NCBI GenBank assembly: GCA_910583615.1
Contig: CAJTXP010000020.1
Coordinates: 3,512 to 67,511 of the forward strand
Origin: an uncultured Lachnospiraceae bacterium
GTDB lineage: Bacteria; Bacillota; Clostridia; Lachnospirales; Lachnospiraceae
Reading direction: 5' to 3'
DNA: 64,000 bases
Shown here: one piece after another, positions 35,202 to 43,257 of the stretch
Layout: each line of letters opens with the position of its first letter
How positions within the stretch are numbered: the stretch's first letter is position 1
Translations under genes and position numbers: made by a program
The notes under the pieces: generated by a model
Told to the model about the DNA's origin: nothing
What the model saw: only the letters and a program-made list of their open reading frames with translations
The model's database searches: none

Positions 35202-35883
35202 TCTGATTCAGCCTCCTTTCCAGCATGGATACCAGTTTGGTAAATCCAAGGACCAGAACCAGATAGACCAGCGCAACTCCGATCAGCGGCATAAACGCGT
35301 CATATGTACGGCTTCTGATGATATCGCCGCCCTTTGTCAGATCCTGCAGGGCAATGTATCCGGATATGGAAGTTTCTTTCAGGAGCACGATGAACTCGTT
35401 GCCAAGAGCCGGGAGCACGTTTTTAAAAGCCTGGGGCAGAATGATGTACCACATGGTCTGCGCATAGCTAAAACCGATACTCCTGCCCGCTTCCATCTGG
35501 CCAATGTCTATGGACATGATGCCCGCCCGGCAGATCTCCGCCACATAAGCGCCGGAGTTAATGCCAAATGCAAGTACCGCTACCAGTACTTTGCTGACTC
35601 CTTTTACGGAACCAAAGATCACAAAATACATGATCAGCAGCTGAACGACTGCAGGCGTCCCCCGGATCACCGTCAGATATACCTGGCACAGCGCATTCAT
35701 GATCTTCATCTTTCCGGTCCGGTCATGCGTCGAACGGATGATCGCCACGATAAATCCGATCATGATTCCCAGCAGCGTCGCAAACAGCGTCACTTCCAGC
35801 GTGACCTTCAAACCGTCCAGCATATACATCCACCGGTCATCTTTTATAAAGTTAAGATAAAAACGCTCCTGAAAGTTTCCCAT
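35191..35883 (-). CDS. Amino-acid ABC transporter permease
   Basis: The protein has 230 residues and about five membrane segments. It has the HisM/GlnP-type start (GLKVTLEVTLFATLLGIMIGFIVA) and the EAA-type coupling loop EICRAGIMSIDIGQMEAGRSIGFSYAQTMWYIILPQA. The ATG at 35883 has AAAGGA six bases upstream and is preferred over the longer frame. It is in the middle of the transporter operon. Confidence 0.95.
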   Translation of the reverse strand: MGNFQERFYLNFIKDDRWMYMLDGLKVTLEVTLFATLLGIMIGFIVAIIRSTHDRTGKMKIMNALCQVYLTVIRGTPAVVQLLIMYFVIFGSVKGVSKVLVAVLAFGINSGAYVAEICRAGIMSIDIGQMEAGRSIGFSYAQTMWYIILPQAFKNVLPALGNEFIVLLKETSISGYIALQDLTKGGDIIRSRTYDAFMPLIGVALVYLVLVLGFTKLVSMLERRLNQSER

Positions 35884-35893
35884 ATATGATCCT

Positions 35894-36751
35894 TTACTCT
35901 GCTGTAATATACTTGTCAATAATCGACTGAATCGTTCCGTCTGCCGTCAGCTCCTCCAGGGCGGTATTCACTTTTTCCAGCAGTCCTTCATTATCTTTCG
36001 CGATTGCAATCGCATACTCTTCCGTGACAAATTCCTCATCCAGAATCTTCAGGCCCTCTGCTTTGGATACGAACTGTTTTGCCGGCTCATTATCAATGAT
36101 CACAGCATCAATGATACCGTTCGACAATGCCTGTACCGCATCCATTCCTTTATTATAACGCTCAATGGTAGCATCCGTCACATCTTCAGCAAAGATATCG
36201 CCTGTGGTGCCAAGCTGAACACCTATGATCTTTCCTTCCAGATCATCGTTGCCTGCGATTTCGCTGCCTTCCTGTACAATGATCACCTGTGTGGCAGTCG
36301 TGTACGGATTGCTGAAGTTTACATTTACCAGACGATCCTCTGTAACCGTCATACCCGCTACGCCGATATCTGCTTTTCCGGAATTGATCGCCGGAATGAT
36401 AGAGTCAAACTCCATATCCTCGATCTGCAGCTCCATGCCAAGCTTCTCAGCTACCGCCGCTGCCATCTCCGCATCGATTCCGACAATCTGGTCGCCTTCA
36501 TAATACTCATACGGTTCAAAATATGCATTCGTTGCCATAACCAGAGTACCGCCTTCAGAAACCTCTGCTTCTCCTTCGCCCTCTGTTTCTTCTGCCGGTG
36601 CGCCGGTTTCCGCCGGAGCCTCCGCATCCTCTTCCACATCTGATCCTGCAGCAGGCGCCTCATTCGGTTCCGCTTCCTTACTTCCGCAGCCTGCCACCAT
36701 CGCGGCAGTCATCACCGCGCACAACATCATACTGATCATTTTCTTTTTCAT
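35894..36751 (-). CDS. Amino-acid ABC transporter substrate-binding lipoprotein (first copy)
   Basis: The protein has 285 residues with a lipobox MVAGC, an acidic linker of about 50 residues (EAPAETGAPAEETEGEGEAEV), and the binding domain GTLVMATNAYFEPYEYYEGDQIVGID through SIIDKYITAE. The order binding protein, permease, ATPase, second binding protein forms one operon under the promoter at 36867-36894. The ligand is a polar amino acid or cystine; the sequence alone does not say which. Confidence 0.93.
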   Translation of the reverse strand: MKKKMISMMLCAVMTAAMVAGCGSKEAEPNEAPAAGSDVEEDAEAPAETGAPAEETEGEGEAEVSEGGTLVMATNAYFEPYEYYEGDQIVGIDAEMAAAVAEKLGMELQIEDMEFDSIIPAINSGKADIGVAGMTVTEDRLVNVNFSNPYTTATQVIIVQEGSEIAGNDDLEGKIIGVQLGTTGDIFAEDVTDATIERYNKGMDAVQALSNGIIDAVIIDNEPAKQFVSKAEGLKILDEEFVTEEYAIAIAKDNEGLLEKVNTALEELTADGTIQSIIDKYITAE

Positions 36752-36866
36752 AGTGATCCTCCTCTTTCTTTACGCAAACATCACCGCCGCACCAGAAAAC
36801 ACCAACCGTCCTTCTGTATGGGACAGATCCGTCAGACTTCCGGCTCTTTTTAAGAACCTAACTGAC

Positions 36867-36894
36867 ATTATAAAGCAAACTTTTTGTATTGCAA
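36867..36894 (-). promoter_or_regulatory. Promoter of the amino-acid transporter operon
   Basis: Minus-strand TTGCAA (36894-36889), 16 bases, then consensus TATAAT (36872-36867). The untranslated leader to the ATG is about 110 bases and shows no riboswitch that I recognise. Confidence 0.7.
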
Positions 36895-36914
36895 GCTTTT
36901 TTTACATTTTTCCT

Positions 36915-36948
36915 GCATAATTATGCTGTAAACGTAATTTTATGCACA
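36915..36948 (-). promoter_or_regulatory. Palindromic operator candidate upstream of the transporter
   Basis: A perfect 12-base palindrome, GCATAATTATGC, lies 21 bases upstream of the -35. A second related half (TGCATAAAATT on the minus strand) lies 10 bases further. The shape recalls ARG boxes, so ArgR control is a possibility (inference). Confidence 0.4.
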
Positions 36949-37004
36949 TGTTCAGGCGCTGTGGAAAAATAAACGGTACAGCTCTTTACCATTTTCGCTC
37001 CGTG

Positions 37005-37071
37005 CGGAAAGAAAACGGCCCTGTCTGCCCCAGGCGGACTTGAGAGGTCCGAATAAGACAGAACAGAGCCG
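37005..37071 (-). terminator. Terminator of the xerD-like gene
   Basis: On the minus strand CGGCTCTGTTCTGTC can pair with CAGACAGGGCCG around a nested GGACCTC...AAGTCC hairpin, followed by TTTTCTTTCC. Confidence 0.6.
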
Positions 37072-37139
37072 ATTCTATTGTCCGATCATTCCACACGAGT
37101 ACTGCGCACACAGGCAGGGACGTTTTGCAACGCTCCCGT

Positions 37140-38036
37140 TCACTCCTTCTCTTCCCGTCCTCTTGGATGAACTCTGCTGTATTCTGATCTCATATCCGGC
37201 TGGAATTCAGCATACACCTGCGTAGCAGTCAGATCAGCATGTCCAAGAATCTCCTGAATCGTATGAAGCTTTGCGCCATTGGAAGCCATATGCGCAGCAC
37301 AGGAATGACGGAACATCCTGGGAGTAATATCCTTCTCAATTCCCGCCTTTAACGCATATCCTTTCAAAACTTTCCAGAACCCCTGTCTGCTCATGGGAGA
37401 GCCGGAACAGTTCAAAAACAGATAATCCGTACTCTCCTTTTTTATAAAGCATTCCCGGCTTCTGTCCATATACTGCAGCAATGCCCTGCCCGCCCTGAAG
37501 CCGAAGGGAACCATGCGTTCCCGCTCCCCGTCTCTGCAGATCACCCAGCTGAAACGGAGATTTACATCGCCTACATTGAGATGCACAAGCTCACTGACCC
37601 GCATACCTGTCGCATAAAGAAGCTCCAGCATGGCTTTATCCCGATATCCTTTCGGAGTGTCTGCAGACGGCTGTTCCAGCAGATGTTCCATTTCCGAAAC
37701 TGTAAGGATTCCCGGAATGTGCTTTTCCACCTTTGGTGCTTTCAGGCGAAACGCCGGGTCTTCTTCAATTCTCCGGCTGCGGACCAGATACTCAAAAAAA
37801 GCTTTCATGGATGCAATATATCTGGATATGGTAGAAGCCGCTCTTCCGTTCTTCTCCAGATCCAGAACATAGGAATTCAGCACTGTTGCCGTTATGGCAT
37901 CAATGGAACTTACCCCCTGGCTTTCTACATAATGCATCATTTTTTCCAGATCACTGTGATAGGACGTGACCGTATTATGTGAAGCTTTTTTTACATCTTC
38001 CAGGTATGTTACAAAATACCGTATCTCCTCGTCCAT
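37140..38036 (-). CDS. xerD: XerD-like tyrosine recombinase with altered catalytic boxes
   Basis: The protein has 298 residues, the normal Xer length, with an N-terminal SAM-like core-binding domain and a C-terminal catalytic domain. XerD with XerC resolves chromosome dimers at dif. The catalytic arginine is in TGMRVSEL (R146), with R243 in TPRMFRHS, H266 in ILGHADLTATQ and nucleophile Y275 in QVYAEF. Two usual residues differ: the box II histidine is R240 (TPR instead of TPH), and the beta-hairpin lysine region reads CRDGERERM with no lysine. It lies downstream of spoIIM on the same strand, a neighbourhood common in Clostridia. Confidence 0.88.
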   Translation of the reverse strand: MDEEIRYFVTYLEDVKKASHNTVTSYHSDLEKMMHYVESQGVSSIDAITATVLNSYVLDLEKNGRAASTISRYIASMKAFFEYLVRSRRIEEDPAFRLKAPKVEKHIPGILTVSEMEHLLEQPSADTPKGYRDKAMLELLYATGMRVSELVHLNVGDVNLRFSWVICRDGERERMVPFGFRAGRALLQYMDRSRECFIKKESTDYLFLNCSGSPMSRQGFWKVLKGYALKAGIEKDITPRMFRHSCAAHMASNGAKLHTIQEILGHADLTATQVYAEFQPDMRSEYSRVHPRGREEKE

Positions 38037-38113
38037 TCTTTTACCCTCAACACTATAAACATGCTTACAGTATAACCAAGAACGGCTCTGATTTCAATAT
38101 TTTTCTTACATTT

Positions 38114-38668
38114 TCAAACACGCTGCAGAATCTGCTGCAACAGCAGCGGATTTAAATACACTTCCGTTACGATCCCTGACAGCAGAAAGAAAAATCCTGC
38201 TCCGGAAAAAAACCAGTATTTTTTCCGGCTGCTTCCTCCATTCCAGATCCAAAGCAGGATCCATCCGAAAGCAGGCAGGTAAAACAGAATCTGAGGAATC
38301 ACTCCTGCCACACAGATCAGAACGCCTTTCAGTCCCAGCCTGACCGTTGAAACGCTGATCATCGTTCCCCATGTCATTCCCAGAAAAAACAGAGATGCTC
38401 CCAGCAGTACCGGAGCAGCAGAAACTGCTCCGCAGCAGACCAGCAGAGCATATTGCCCGCATCGATATCCAAATACATAACGAAACAGTTTCCTGCTGTC
38501 AATTTCCAGAGATGCATACTGATTCAAAAAATACTCACTGAAAATGCCTGCAAAGGAATCATCGCTCAAAGTATGTACAAACAGAATCCCTGCCAGAAGC
38601 CCCGCAAAAAATAAAATCAGACAGTTCCCCGGACTGATTCCTTTCTGATAGTTCCATGTGTCTTTCAT
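38114..38668 (-). CDS. spoIIM: Stage II sporulation protein M
   Basis: SpoIIM forms the DMP complex with SpoIID and SpoIIP that drives membrane migration in engulfment. The 184-residue protein has about five membrane segments and the family motifs FFAGLLAGILF near the N-terminus and GMTWGTMISVSTVRLGLKGVL in the middle. The ATG at 38668 lies eight bases after AGGAGG. That ribosome site is part of a perfect 13-bp inverted repeat immediately upstream, which would hide it in the mRNA. Confidence 0.92.
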   Translation of the reverse strand: MKDTWNYQKGISPGNCLILFFAGLLAGILFVHTLSDDSFAGIFSEYFLNQYASLEIDSRKLFRYVFGYRCGQYALLVCCGAVSAAPVLLGASLFFLGMTWGTMISVSTVRLGLKGVLICVAGVIPQILFYLPAFGWILLWIWNGGSSRKKYWFFSGAGFFFLLSGIVTEVYLNPLLLQQILQRV

Positions 38669-38676
38669 GAAATGAA

Positions 38677-38707
38677 CCTCCTCCACTCATTTTATGAGTG
38701 GAGGAGG
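38677..38707 (-). promoter_or_regulatory. Hairpin sequestering the spoIIM ribosome binding site
   Basis: CCTCCTCCACTCA and TGAGTGGAGGAGG are perfectly complementary over 13 bases with a five-base loop. On the minus strand the 3' arm contains GGAGGAGG, the spoIIM Shine-Dalgarno, and the 5' arm is an anti-Shine-Dalgarno. There is no T-run, so it does not look like a terminator for proC. Confidence 0.75.
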
Positions 38708-38714
38708 CCATATA

Positions 38715-39509
38715 TTACATCTCTCTGCATTTCTGAAAAACAGCTTCCGATGCCTTCAGTATGGCGCTGCGCATTCCGTATTCCTCCAGCGCCGCTACTC
38801 CTTCAATTGTAGTTCCTGCCGGACTGCACACCCTGTCTTTCAGTTCCCCCGGGTGTTCTCCGGTCTCAAGAACCATGGAAGCAGCTCCTTTTACTGCCTG
38901 CGCCGCAAATATGTACGCCTGTTTTCTCGGCATTCCGCACCGGACCGCACTGTCAGCCAGCGCTTCAATAAACATATACGCAAAAGCCGGAGAACTCCCG
39001 CTCGCACACACAACTGCGTTCATCAGAGTTTCATCAACAAACTCTGCCTGTCCGCATGCCCTGAACAGTTTTTTCAGCATTTCCAGTTCCACGTCGGAAA
39101 ATTCCTCTTTCCTGCAGCTTAAACCTGTCATACCTTCTCCGATCATTGCCGGCGTATTCGGCATTGCCCGAACAATCCTTTTATCTCTTCCAAGCTCCAT
39201 CTTCAGTTCTTCAATGGTCTTTCCAGGGGCCAGAGAAATAATCACATGTTCCGGAGTCAGCATATAGCGAATTCCTTTTATCACGTCTTCATAAAACTGC
39301 GGTTTTACTGCCAGTATCAGATATTTGCATTTATTGGCACATTCCGCATTGGAATCTGTATACTCCACTCCTGTTTTCTCATAGATATTCCTCCTGGTCT
39401 CCAGCGTCTTTGCACAGAACACAATGTCCTCCTTCGGAAACACCTTTAACGCTCCTGAAAGAATCGCTGTTCCCATATTTCCCATTCCAATAAAACCTAT
39501 TCTTGCCAT
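38715..39509 (-). CDS. proC: Pyrroline-5-carboxylate reductase
   Basis: ProC makes proline from pyrroline-5-carboxylate with NAD(P)H. The 264-residue protein begins MARIGFIGMGNMGTAILSG (Rossmann motif), has LILAVKPQFYEDVI and the proline-binding PNTPAMIGEGMTGL, and ends with the signature SPAGTTIEGVAALEEYGMRSAI. AGGAGG lies nine bases before the ATG. It is 46 bases upstream of spoIIM. Confidence 0.97.
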   Translation of the reverse strand: MARIGFIGMGNMGTAILSGALKVFPKEDIVFCAKTLETRRNIYEKTGVEYTDSNAECANKCKYLILAVKPQFYEDVIKGIRYMLTPEHVIISLAPGKTIEELKMELGRDKRIVRAMPNTPAMIGEGMTGLSCRKEEFSDVELEMLKKLFRACGQAEFVDETLMNAVVCASGSSPAFAYMFIEALADSAVRCGMPRKQAYIFAAQAVKGAASMVLETGEHPGELKDRVCSPAGTTIEGVAALEEYGMRSAILKASEAVFQKCREM

Positions 39510-39529
39510 TCCGATGTACCTCCTGATGA

Positions 39530-39562
39530 AAAAAGGGACGCCGCAACCACGACATCCCTTTA
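39530..39562 (-). terminator. Terminator of rny
   Basis: On the minus strand AAAGGGATGTCG pairs with GCGTCCCTTT-type sequence and is followed by a six-base T-run. Confidence 0.75.
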
Positions 39563-39577
39563 TTTTCTTCTCAAACT

Positions 39578-41125
39578 TTATCTTGCATAATCTGTCACCC
39601 TGCTCTCGCGGATCACATTCACTTTAATCTGACCAGGATACTCCAGATTGGACTCAATCTGTTTGGATATATCACGCGCCATTAATATCATCGCCGCATC
39701 ATCCACCTGATCAGGCACTACCATAACTCGAACCTCTCTGCCTGCCTGAATAGCAAAAGACTTCTCAACCCCTTTAAAGGAGTTCGCAATATCTTCCAGT
39801 TGTTTTAGTCTGTTGGTATAAGTCTCCAGTGTCTCTCTTCTTGCGCCTGGTCTTGCTGCAGATATCGTATCCGCAGCCTGTACAATACAGGCAATTAAAG
39901 AAGTAGGCTCTACATCACCATGATGTGATTCAACTGCGTTGATCACTGTAGCTGATTCCTTATACTTCTTACATAAATCCACGCCAATCTGAATATGAGA
40001 ACCCTCCATCTCATGGTCAATGGATTTACCAATGTCATGTAAAAGTCCGGCTCTTTTCGCCATCCGGACGTCAACGCCGATCTCCCCTGCCAGTAATCCG
40101 GAAAGGTGGGCAACCTCTATGGAATGCTTTAATGCATTTTGTCCATAACTGCTGCGGAACTTCATACGTCCAAGAAGCCGCACCAGCTCCGGGTGAATAC
40201 CGTGAACACCAACTTCCAGAGTTGCTGCTTCACCTTCTTCGCGAATCATCGCATCCACTTCTTTTTGGGCTTTTTCAACCATCTCCTCAATTCTTGCCGG
40301 GTGAATACGGCCGTCAACAATCAGTTTCTCCAAAGCAATTCGGGCAACTTCCCGCCTGATTGGATCAAAACCCGATAAGATGACAGCCTCTGGTGTATCA
40401 TCAATAATCAGATCTACACCCGTCATAGTCTCCAGTGTGCGGATGTTTCTGCCCTCACGGCCAATGATACGCCCTTTCATCTCATCGTTCGGAAGCTGCA
40501 CAACAGAAATGGTTGTCTCAGCCACATGGTCAGCTGCACACTTCTGAATAGCGGTAACGATATAGTCCTTCGCCTTTTTGTTTGCTTCCTCCTTTGCTCT
40601 GCTCTCCAGTTCTTTCACCAGTTTCGCAGTTTCATGTTTTACATCATCTTCAACTGTTTTCAAAAGATATTCTTTTGCCTGTTCGGAGGTTAGGCCAGAG
40701 ATTCTCTCCAATTCCTGTAATCGCTTTGCAGACAGACTCTCCACTTCAGCACGCTTTTTTTCAAGCTGTGCTTCCCGTGCGGTAAATCCTGCTTCTCTGC
40801 GCTCAATCGCTTCCGTCTTCTTATCCAGAGATTCCTCTTTGGACAGAACCCGTCGCTCATAACGCTGAAGTTCCGCTCTGCGCTCTTTGGTTTCCTTTTC
40901 AAGCTCATTCCTGGTCTTCATGGACTCTTCCTTGACTTCCAGCATCGCCTCACGCTTCCTGGTCTCTGCTGTCTTCAGGGCTTCGTCTATGATCTCGTTT
41001 GCTCTGTCTTCCGCATTGCCAAGCTTTTCCTCCACTACCTTTTTCCGGTAATTTACTGCGCAGGGCCAGACCACTGCAGCTGTAAGAGCAATCGCGACCA
41101 GCACCGCAATGATAGTCGTAACCAT
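39578..41125 (-). CDS. rny: Ribonuclease Y
   Basis: RNase Y is the membrane-anchored endonuclease that starts bulk mRNA decay in Gram-positive bacteria. The 515-residue protein has an N-terminal membrane segment (IIAVLVAIALTAAVVWP), a long charged coiled coil to about residue 200, a KH domain with GRIIGREGRNIRTLE, and an HD domain with LLHDIGK and the ligand ESHHGDVEP. It ends VNVIRESRVTDYAR, the canonical terminus. I use the ATG at 41125, eleven bases after AAGGAGG; an upstream GTG overlaps that site. Confidence 0.97.
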   Translation of the reverse strand: MVTTIIAVLVAIALTAAVVWPCAVNYRKKVVEEKLGNAEDRANEIIDEALKTAETRKREAMLEVKEESMKTRNELEKETKERRAELQRYERRVLSKEESLDKKTEAIERREAGFTAREAQLEKKRAEVESLSAKRLQELERISGLTSEQAKEYLLKTVEDDVKHETAKLVKELESRAKEEANKKAKDYIVTAIQKCAADHVAETTISVVQLPNDEMKGRIIGREGRNIRTLETMTGVDLIIDDTPEAVILSGFDPIRREVARIALEKLIVDGRIHPARIEEMVEKAQKEVDAMIREEGEAATLEVGVHGIHPELVRLLGRMKFRSSYGQNALKHSIEVAHLSGLLAGEIGVDVRMAKRAGLLHDIGKSIDHEMEGSHIQIGVDLCKKYKESATVINAVESHHGDVEPTSLIACIVQAADTISAARPGARRETLETYTNRLKQLEDIANSFKGVEKSFAIQAGREVRVMVVPDQVDDAAMILMARDISKQIESNLEYPGQIKVNVIRESRVTDYAR

Positions 41126-41244
41126 ATACAGGAGCACCTCCTTATTAAGTTTTCATTGTACAAACACAACAATTAGATTCTAAACTGTTTTGACAACAAT
41201 GTCAAGCCTTGCGTTCCTTCTTTTGTGCATTTGGACAGTCAAAT

Positions 41245-41463
41245 CGTTACTTTTCACGGGGTGGACGGCGGTTTGCACCCCGGACCTCTGCGCTCTGCGC
41301 TCGTATGGAATGTATCGGACGCCGAAGCCGTTTTGTCCGTCCCATTCGGACAGGTCTGTCCGCCCGGGACGGACAGAATGACTCCGCTGTCCGCTCCAGT
41401 CCACACAGCGCTGCAGAGCGCAGAGGTCCGGGGCGCAGACCACCCATCCCGTGAAAAGTAACG
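41245..41463. repeat. Dispersed palindromic element, full-length copy A4
   Basis: At 219 bases, this is the longest copy. The ends CGTTACTTTTCACGGGG and CCCGTGAAAAGTAACG are near-perfect inverted repeats. Pairing continues inward with GGACGGCGGTTTGCACC against GGGGCGCAGACCACC, and CTCTGCGCTCTG against CAGAGCGCAGAG. The centre contains a second palindrome built on GGACAG/CTGTCC. It lies between rny and recX. Confidence 0.85.
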
Positions 41464-41973
41464 TCAAATCTCTTTATACTCTTTTATAACTGTCAGAATA
41501 TCTCCTGTCCGGAATCCCTTTCGCTGCAGAGATGCGATCATCTTCTGCCTCTGTTTTTCATCACTCTGCGACGGGATATAATGTTTTTTCTCCAGATGCT
41601 TTCGGATCATCGCTTTCTCATCTGCAGGCTCCAGCTCCTCATAGACTCTCTGAATCAGTTCCGGAGACACTCCTTTGCGGAACTGAAGTTCCTGTTCAAG
41701 CTGCCTGCGGCTCTTTTGTTCTTTTCGGTACTCAATATAGTTGCGGACATACCGCTCATCATCCAGATATCCATAACTGTATACATAAGCAATCGCCTGT
41801 TCCACAATCTCCGGTTCAAATTCTGCCTTCAAAAGCTTTTCACGAAGCTGGGCTTCCGTCCGGTCCATACGCTCCAGCAGATGAAGAGCTTTAATTTTCG
41901 CTTTCTTCAGCTGTACCGGCTGCTCCCCGGGATTCTGTCTGCTCTGTCTGCGCCCCTGTGCCTGGTAGTCCAT
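41464..41973 (-). CDS. recX: Regulatory protein RecX
   Basis: RecX modulates RecA filaments. The 169-residue helical protein has the three-repeat RecX architecture: AKIKALHLLERMDRTEAQLREKLL, GYLDDERYVRNYIEYRKEQKSRRQLEQELQFRKGVS, and an EKKHYIPSQSDEKQRQKMIASLQRKGFRTGDI tail. The start overlaps the end of recA by 83 bases in a different frame, with AGGTTAGAG just ahead of the ATG. No later start would keep the first conserved helix, so the overlap seems real. Confidence 0.93.
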   Translation of the reverse strand: MDYQAQGRRQSRQNPGEQPVQLKKAKIKALHLLERMDRTEAQLREKLLKAEFEPEIVEQAIAYVYSYGYLDDERYVRNYIEYRKEQKSRRQLEQELQFRKGVSPELIQRVYEELEPADEKAMIRKHLEKKHYIPSQSDEKQRQKMIASLQRKGFRTGDILTVIKEYKEI

Positions 41974-42973
41974 AATGCTCTCTAACCTTCATCTCTATCT
42001 CTCTGCATGTCTCAGGATTATCCCTGAGATACTGTTTGGCATTCTCCCGCCCCTGTCCGATCTTGGCGTCTTTGTAGGCATACCATGCGCCGCTCTTCAT
42101 CACGACTCCGCTGTTTGCCGCCAGATCCAGAATATCACCGACGGTCGAGATACCCTGACCGAACATAATATCAAATTCCGCCTCACGGAACGGCGGGGCA
42201 ATCTTGTTTTTTACAACCTTCACACGGGTACGGTTGCCAATCACTTCGCCGCCCTGCTTCAATGCCTCGATACGGCGCACATCCAGCCGGACGGACGCAT
42301 AGAACTTCAGCGCACGCCCTCCGGTTGTCGTCTCCGGATTTCCGAACATGACGCCGACCTTTTCACGCAGCTGATTGATAAAGATAACCACACAGTTGGT
42401 TTTGCTGATGACAGCCGTCAGCTTCCTGAGCGCCTGAGACATCAGTCTTGCATGAAGCCCCACATGGGAATCACCCATATCTCCGTCGATCTCCGCCTTC
42501 GGAACCAACGCTGCCACCGAGTCCACAATCACAATATCCACAGCTCCGGAACGTACCAGCGTCTCCGTAATCTCCAGTGCCTGCTCCCCATTATCCGGCT
42601 GTGAAATATAGAGATTGTCAATGTCTACTCCGATATTCTTCGCATAGACCGGATCCAGCGCATGCTCTGCATCGATGAAGCCTGCGATTCCTCCGCGTTT
42701 CTGCACTTCCGCCACCATATGTAATGCAACCGTCGTCTTACCGCTGGACTCCGGTCCATAAATCTCTACAACGCGCCCTTTCGGAACGCCGCCTGCACCC
42801 AGGGCAATATCAAGGCTCAAAGAACCGGTAGGAATCGTTTCCACCTGCATATGGCCGGTATCTCCAAGCTTCATGACCGAACCCTTCCCATACTGCTTCT
42901 CGATCTGGCCAAGCGCCGCATCCAGCGCCTTCAACTTGTCTTCATTTGCTGAACCTTTATCATCTCTTCCCAT
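41891..42973 (-). CDS. recA: Recombinase RecA
   Basis: RecA catalyses strand exchange and induces LexA cleavage. The 360-residue protein has Walker A GPESSGKTT, the RecA signature ALKFYASVRLD, IVDSVAALVPKAEI and the L2 loop MFGNPETTTGGRALK. AAAGGAG lies six bases before the ATG. A LexA box stands 36 bases upstream, and recX overlaps the 3' end. The acidic, alanine-rich C-terminus is normal. Confidence 0.99.
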   Translation of the reverse strand: MGRDDKGSANEDKLKALDAALGQIEKQYGKGSVMKLGDTGHMQVETIPTGSLSLDIALGAGGVPKGRVVEIYGPESSGKTTVALHMVAEVQKRGGIAGFIDAEHALDPVYAKNIGVDIDNLYISQPDNGEQALEITETLVRSGAVDIVIVDSVAALVPKAEIDGDMGDSHVGLHARLMSQALRKLTAVISKTNCVVIFINQLREKVGVMFGNPETTTGGRALKFYASVRLDVRRIEALKQGGEVIGNRTRVKVVKNKIAPPFREAEFDIMFGQGISTVGDILDLAANSGVVMKSGAWYAYKDAKIGQGRENAKQYLRDNPETCREIEMKVREHYGLPGTGAQTEQTESRGAAGTAEESEN

Positions 42974-43009
42974 ACTGCTTCTCCTTTATATCATGTAAGT
43001 TTCACAATA

Positions 43010-43023
43010 CGAACTCCTGTTCG
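43010..43023 (-). promoter_or_regulatory. LexA (SOS) operator of recA
   Basis: CGAAC-N4-GTTCG is a perfect match to the Gram-positive LexA/DinR box, placed 36 bases upstream of the recA start where it would overlap the promoter. recA and recX should therefore be SOS-induced. Confidence 0.9.
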
Positions 43024-43104
43024 ATTTCCTGATACTATCCTACCTCATTTATCCATGAATGTCAAGCATGGATTTCAAATGCATCTTCGGTGTCCGATGC
43101 ATTC

Positions 43105-43215
43105 GCTACTATTCATGGAGTGGGTGGTCTGCGCCATGGGCTTCGGTGTCCGATCCACTCCATACGAGCGCAGAGCACAGAGGCCCGGGGCGCAGAGCAC
43201 CCCATGAAAAGCAAC
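43105..43215. repeat. Dispersed palindromic element, copy A5
   Basis: Ends GCTACTATTCATGGAGTGGG and CACCCCATGAAAAGCAAC are inverted repeats. The interior shares GGTGTCCGAT, CCATACGAGCGCAGAG and CCGGGGCGCAGA with A2 and A4. A partial second unit with TTCGGTGTCCGATGCATTC lies just to its left. It is located between asd and recA. Confidence 0.8.
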
Positions 43216-43245
43216 AAAAAAGGGGCTGTTGCAAAACCCCTTTTT
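43215..43245. terminator. Terminator downstream of asd
   Basis: AAAAAGGGG pairs with CCCCTTTTT around an eleven-base loop, with A- and T-runs on either side. It follows the asd stop on the minus strand. Confidence 0.75.
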
Positions 43246-43257
43246 CTCAAAAATTTT

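Noticed and set aside
36752..36866. Riboswitch in the leader of the amino-acid transporter operon.
   Set aside because: I see no conserved riboswitch core or T-box sequence, and no terminator hairpin directly before the ribosome site.
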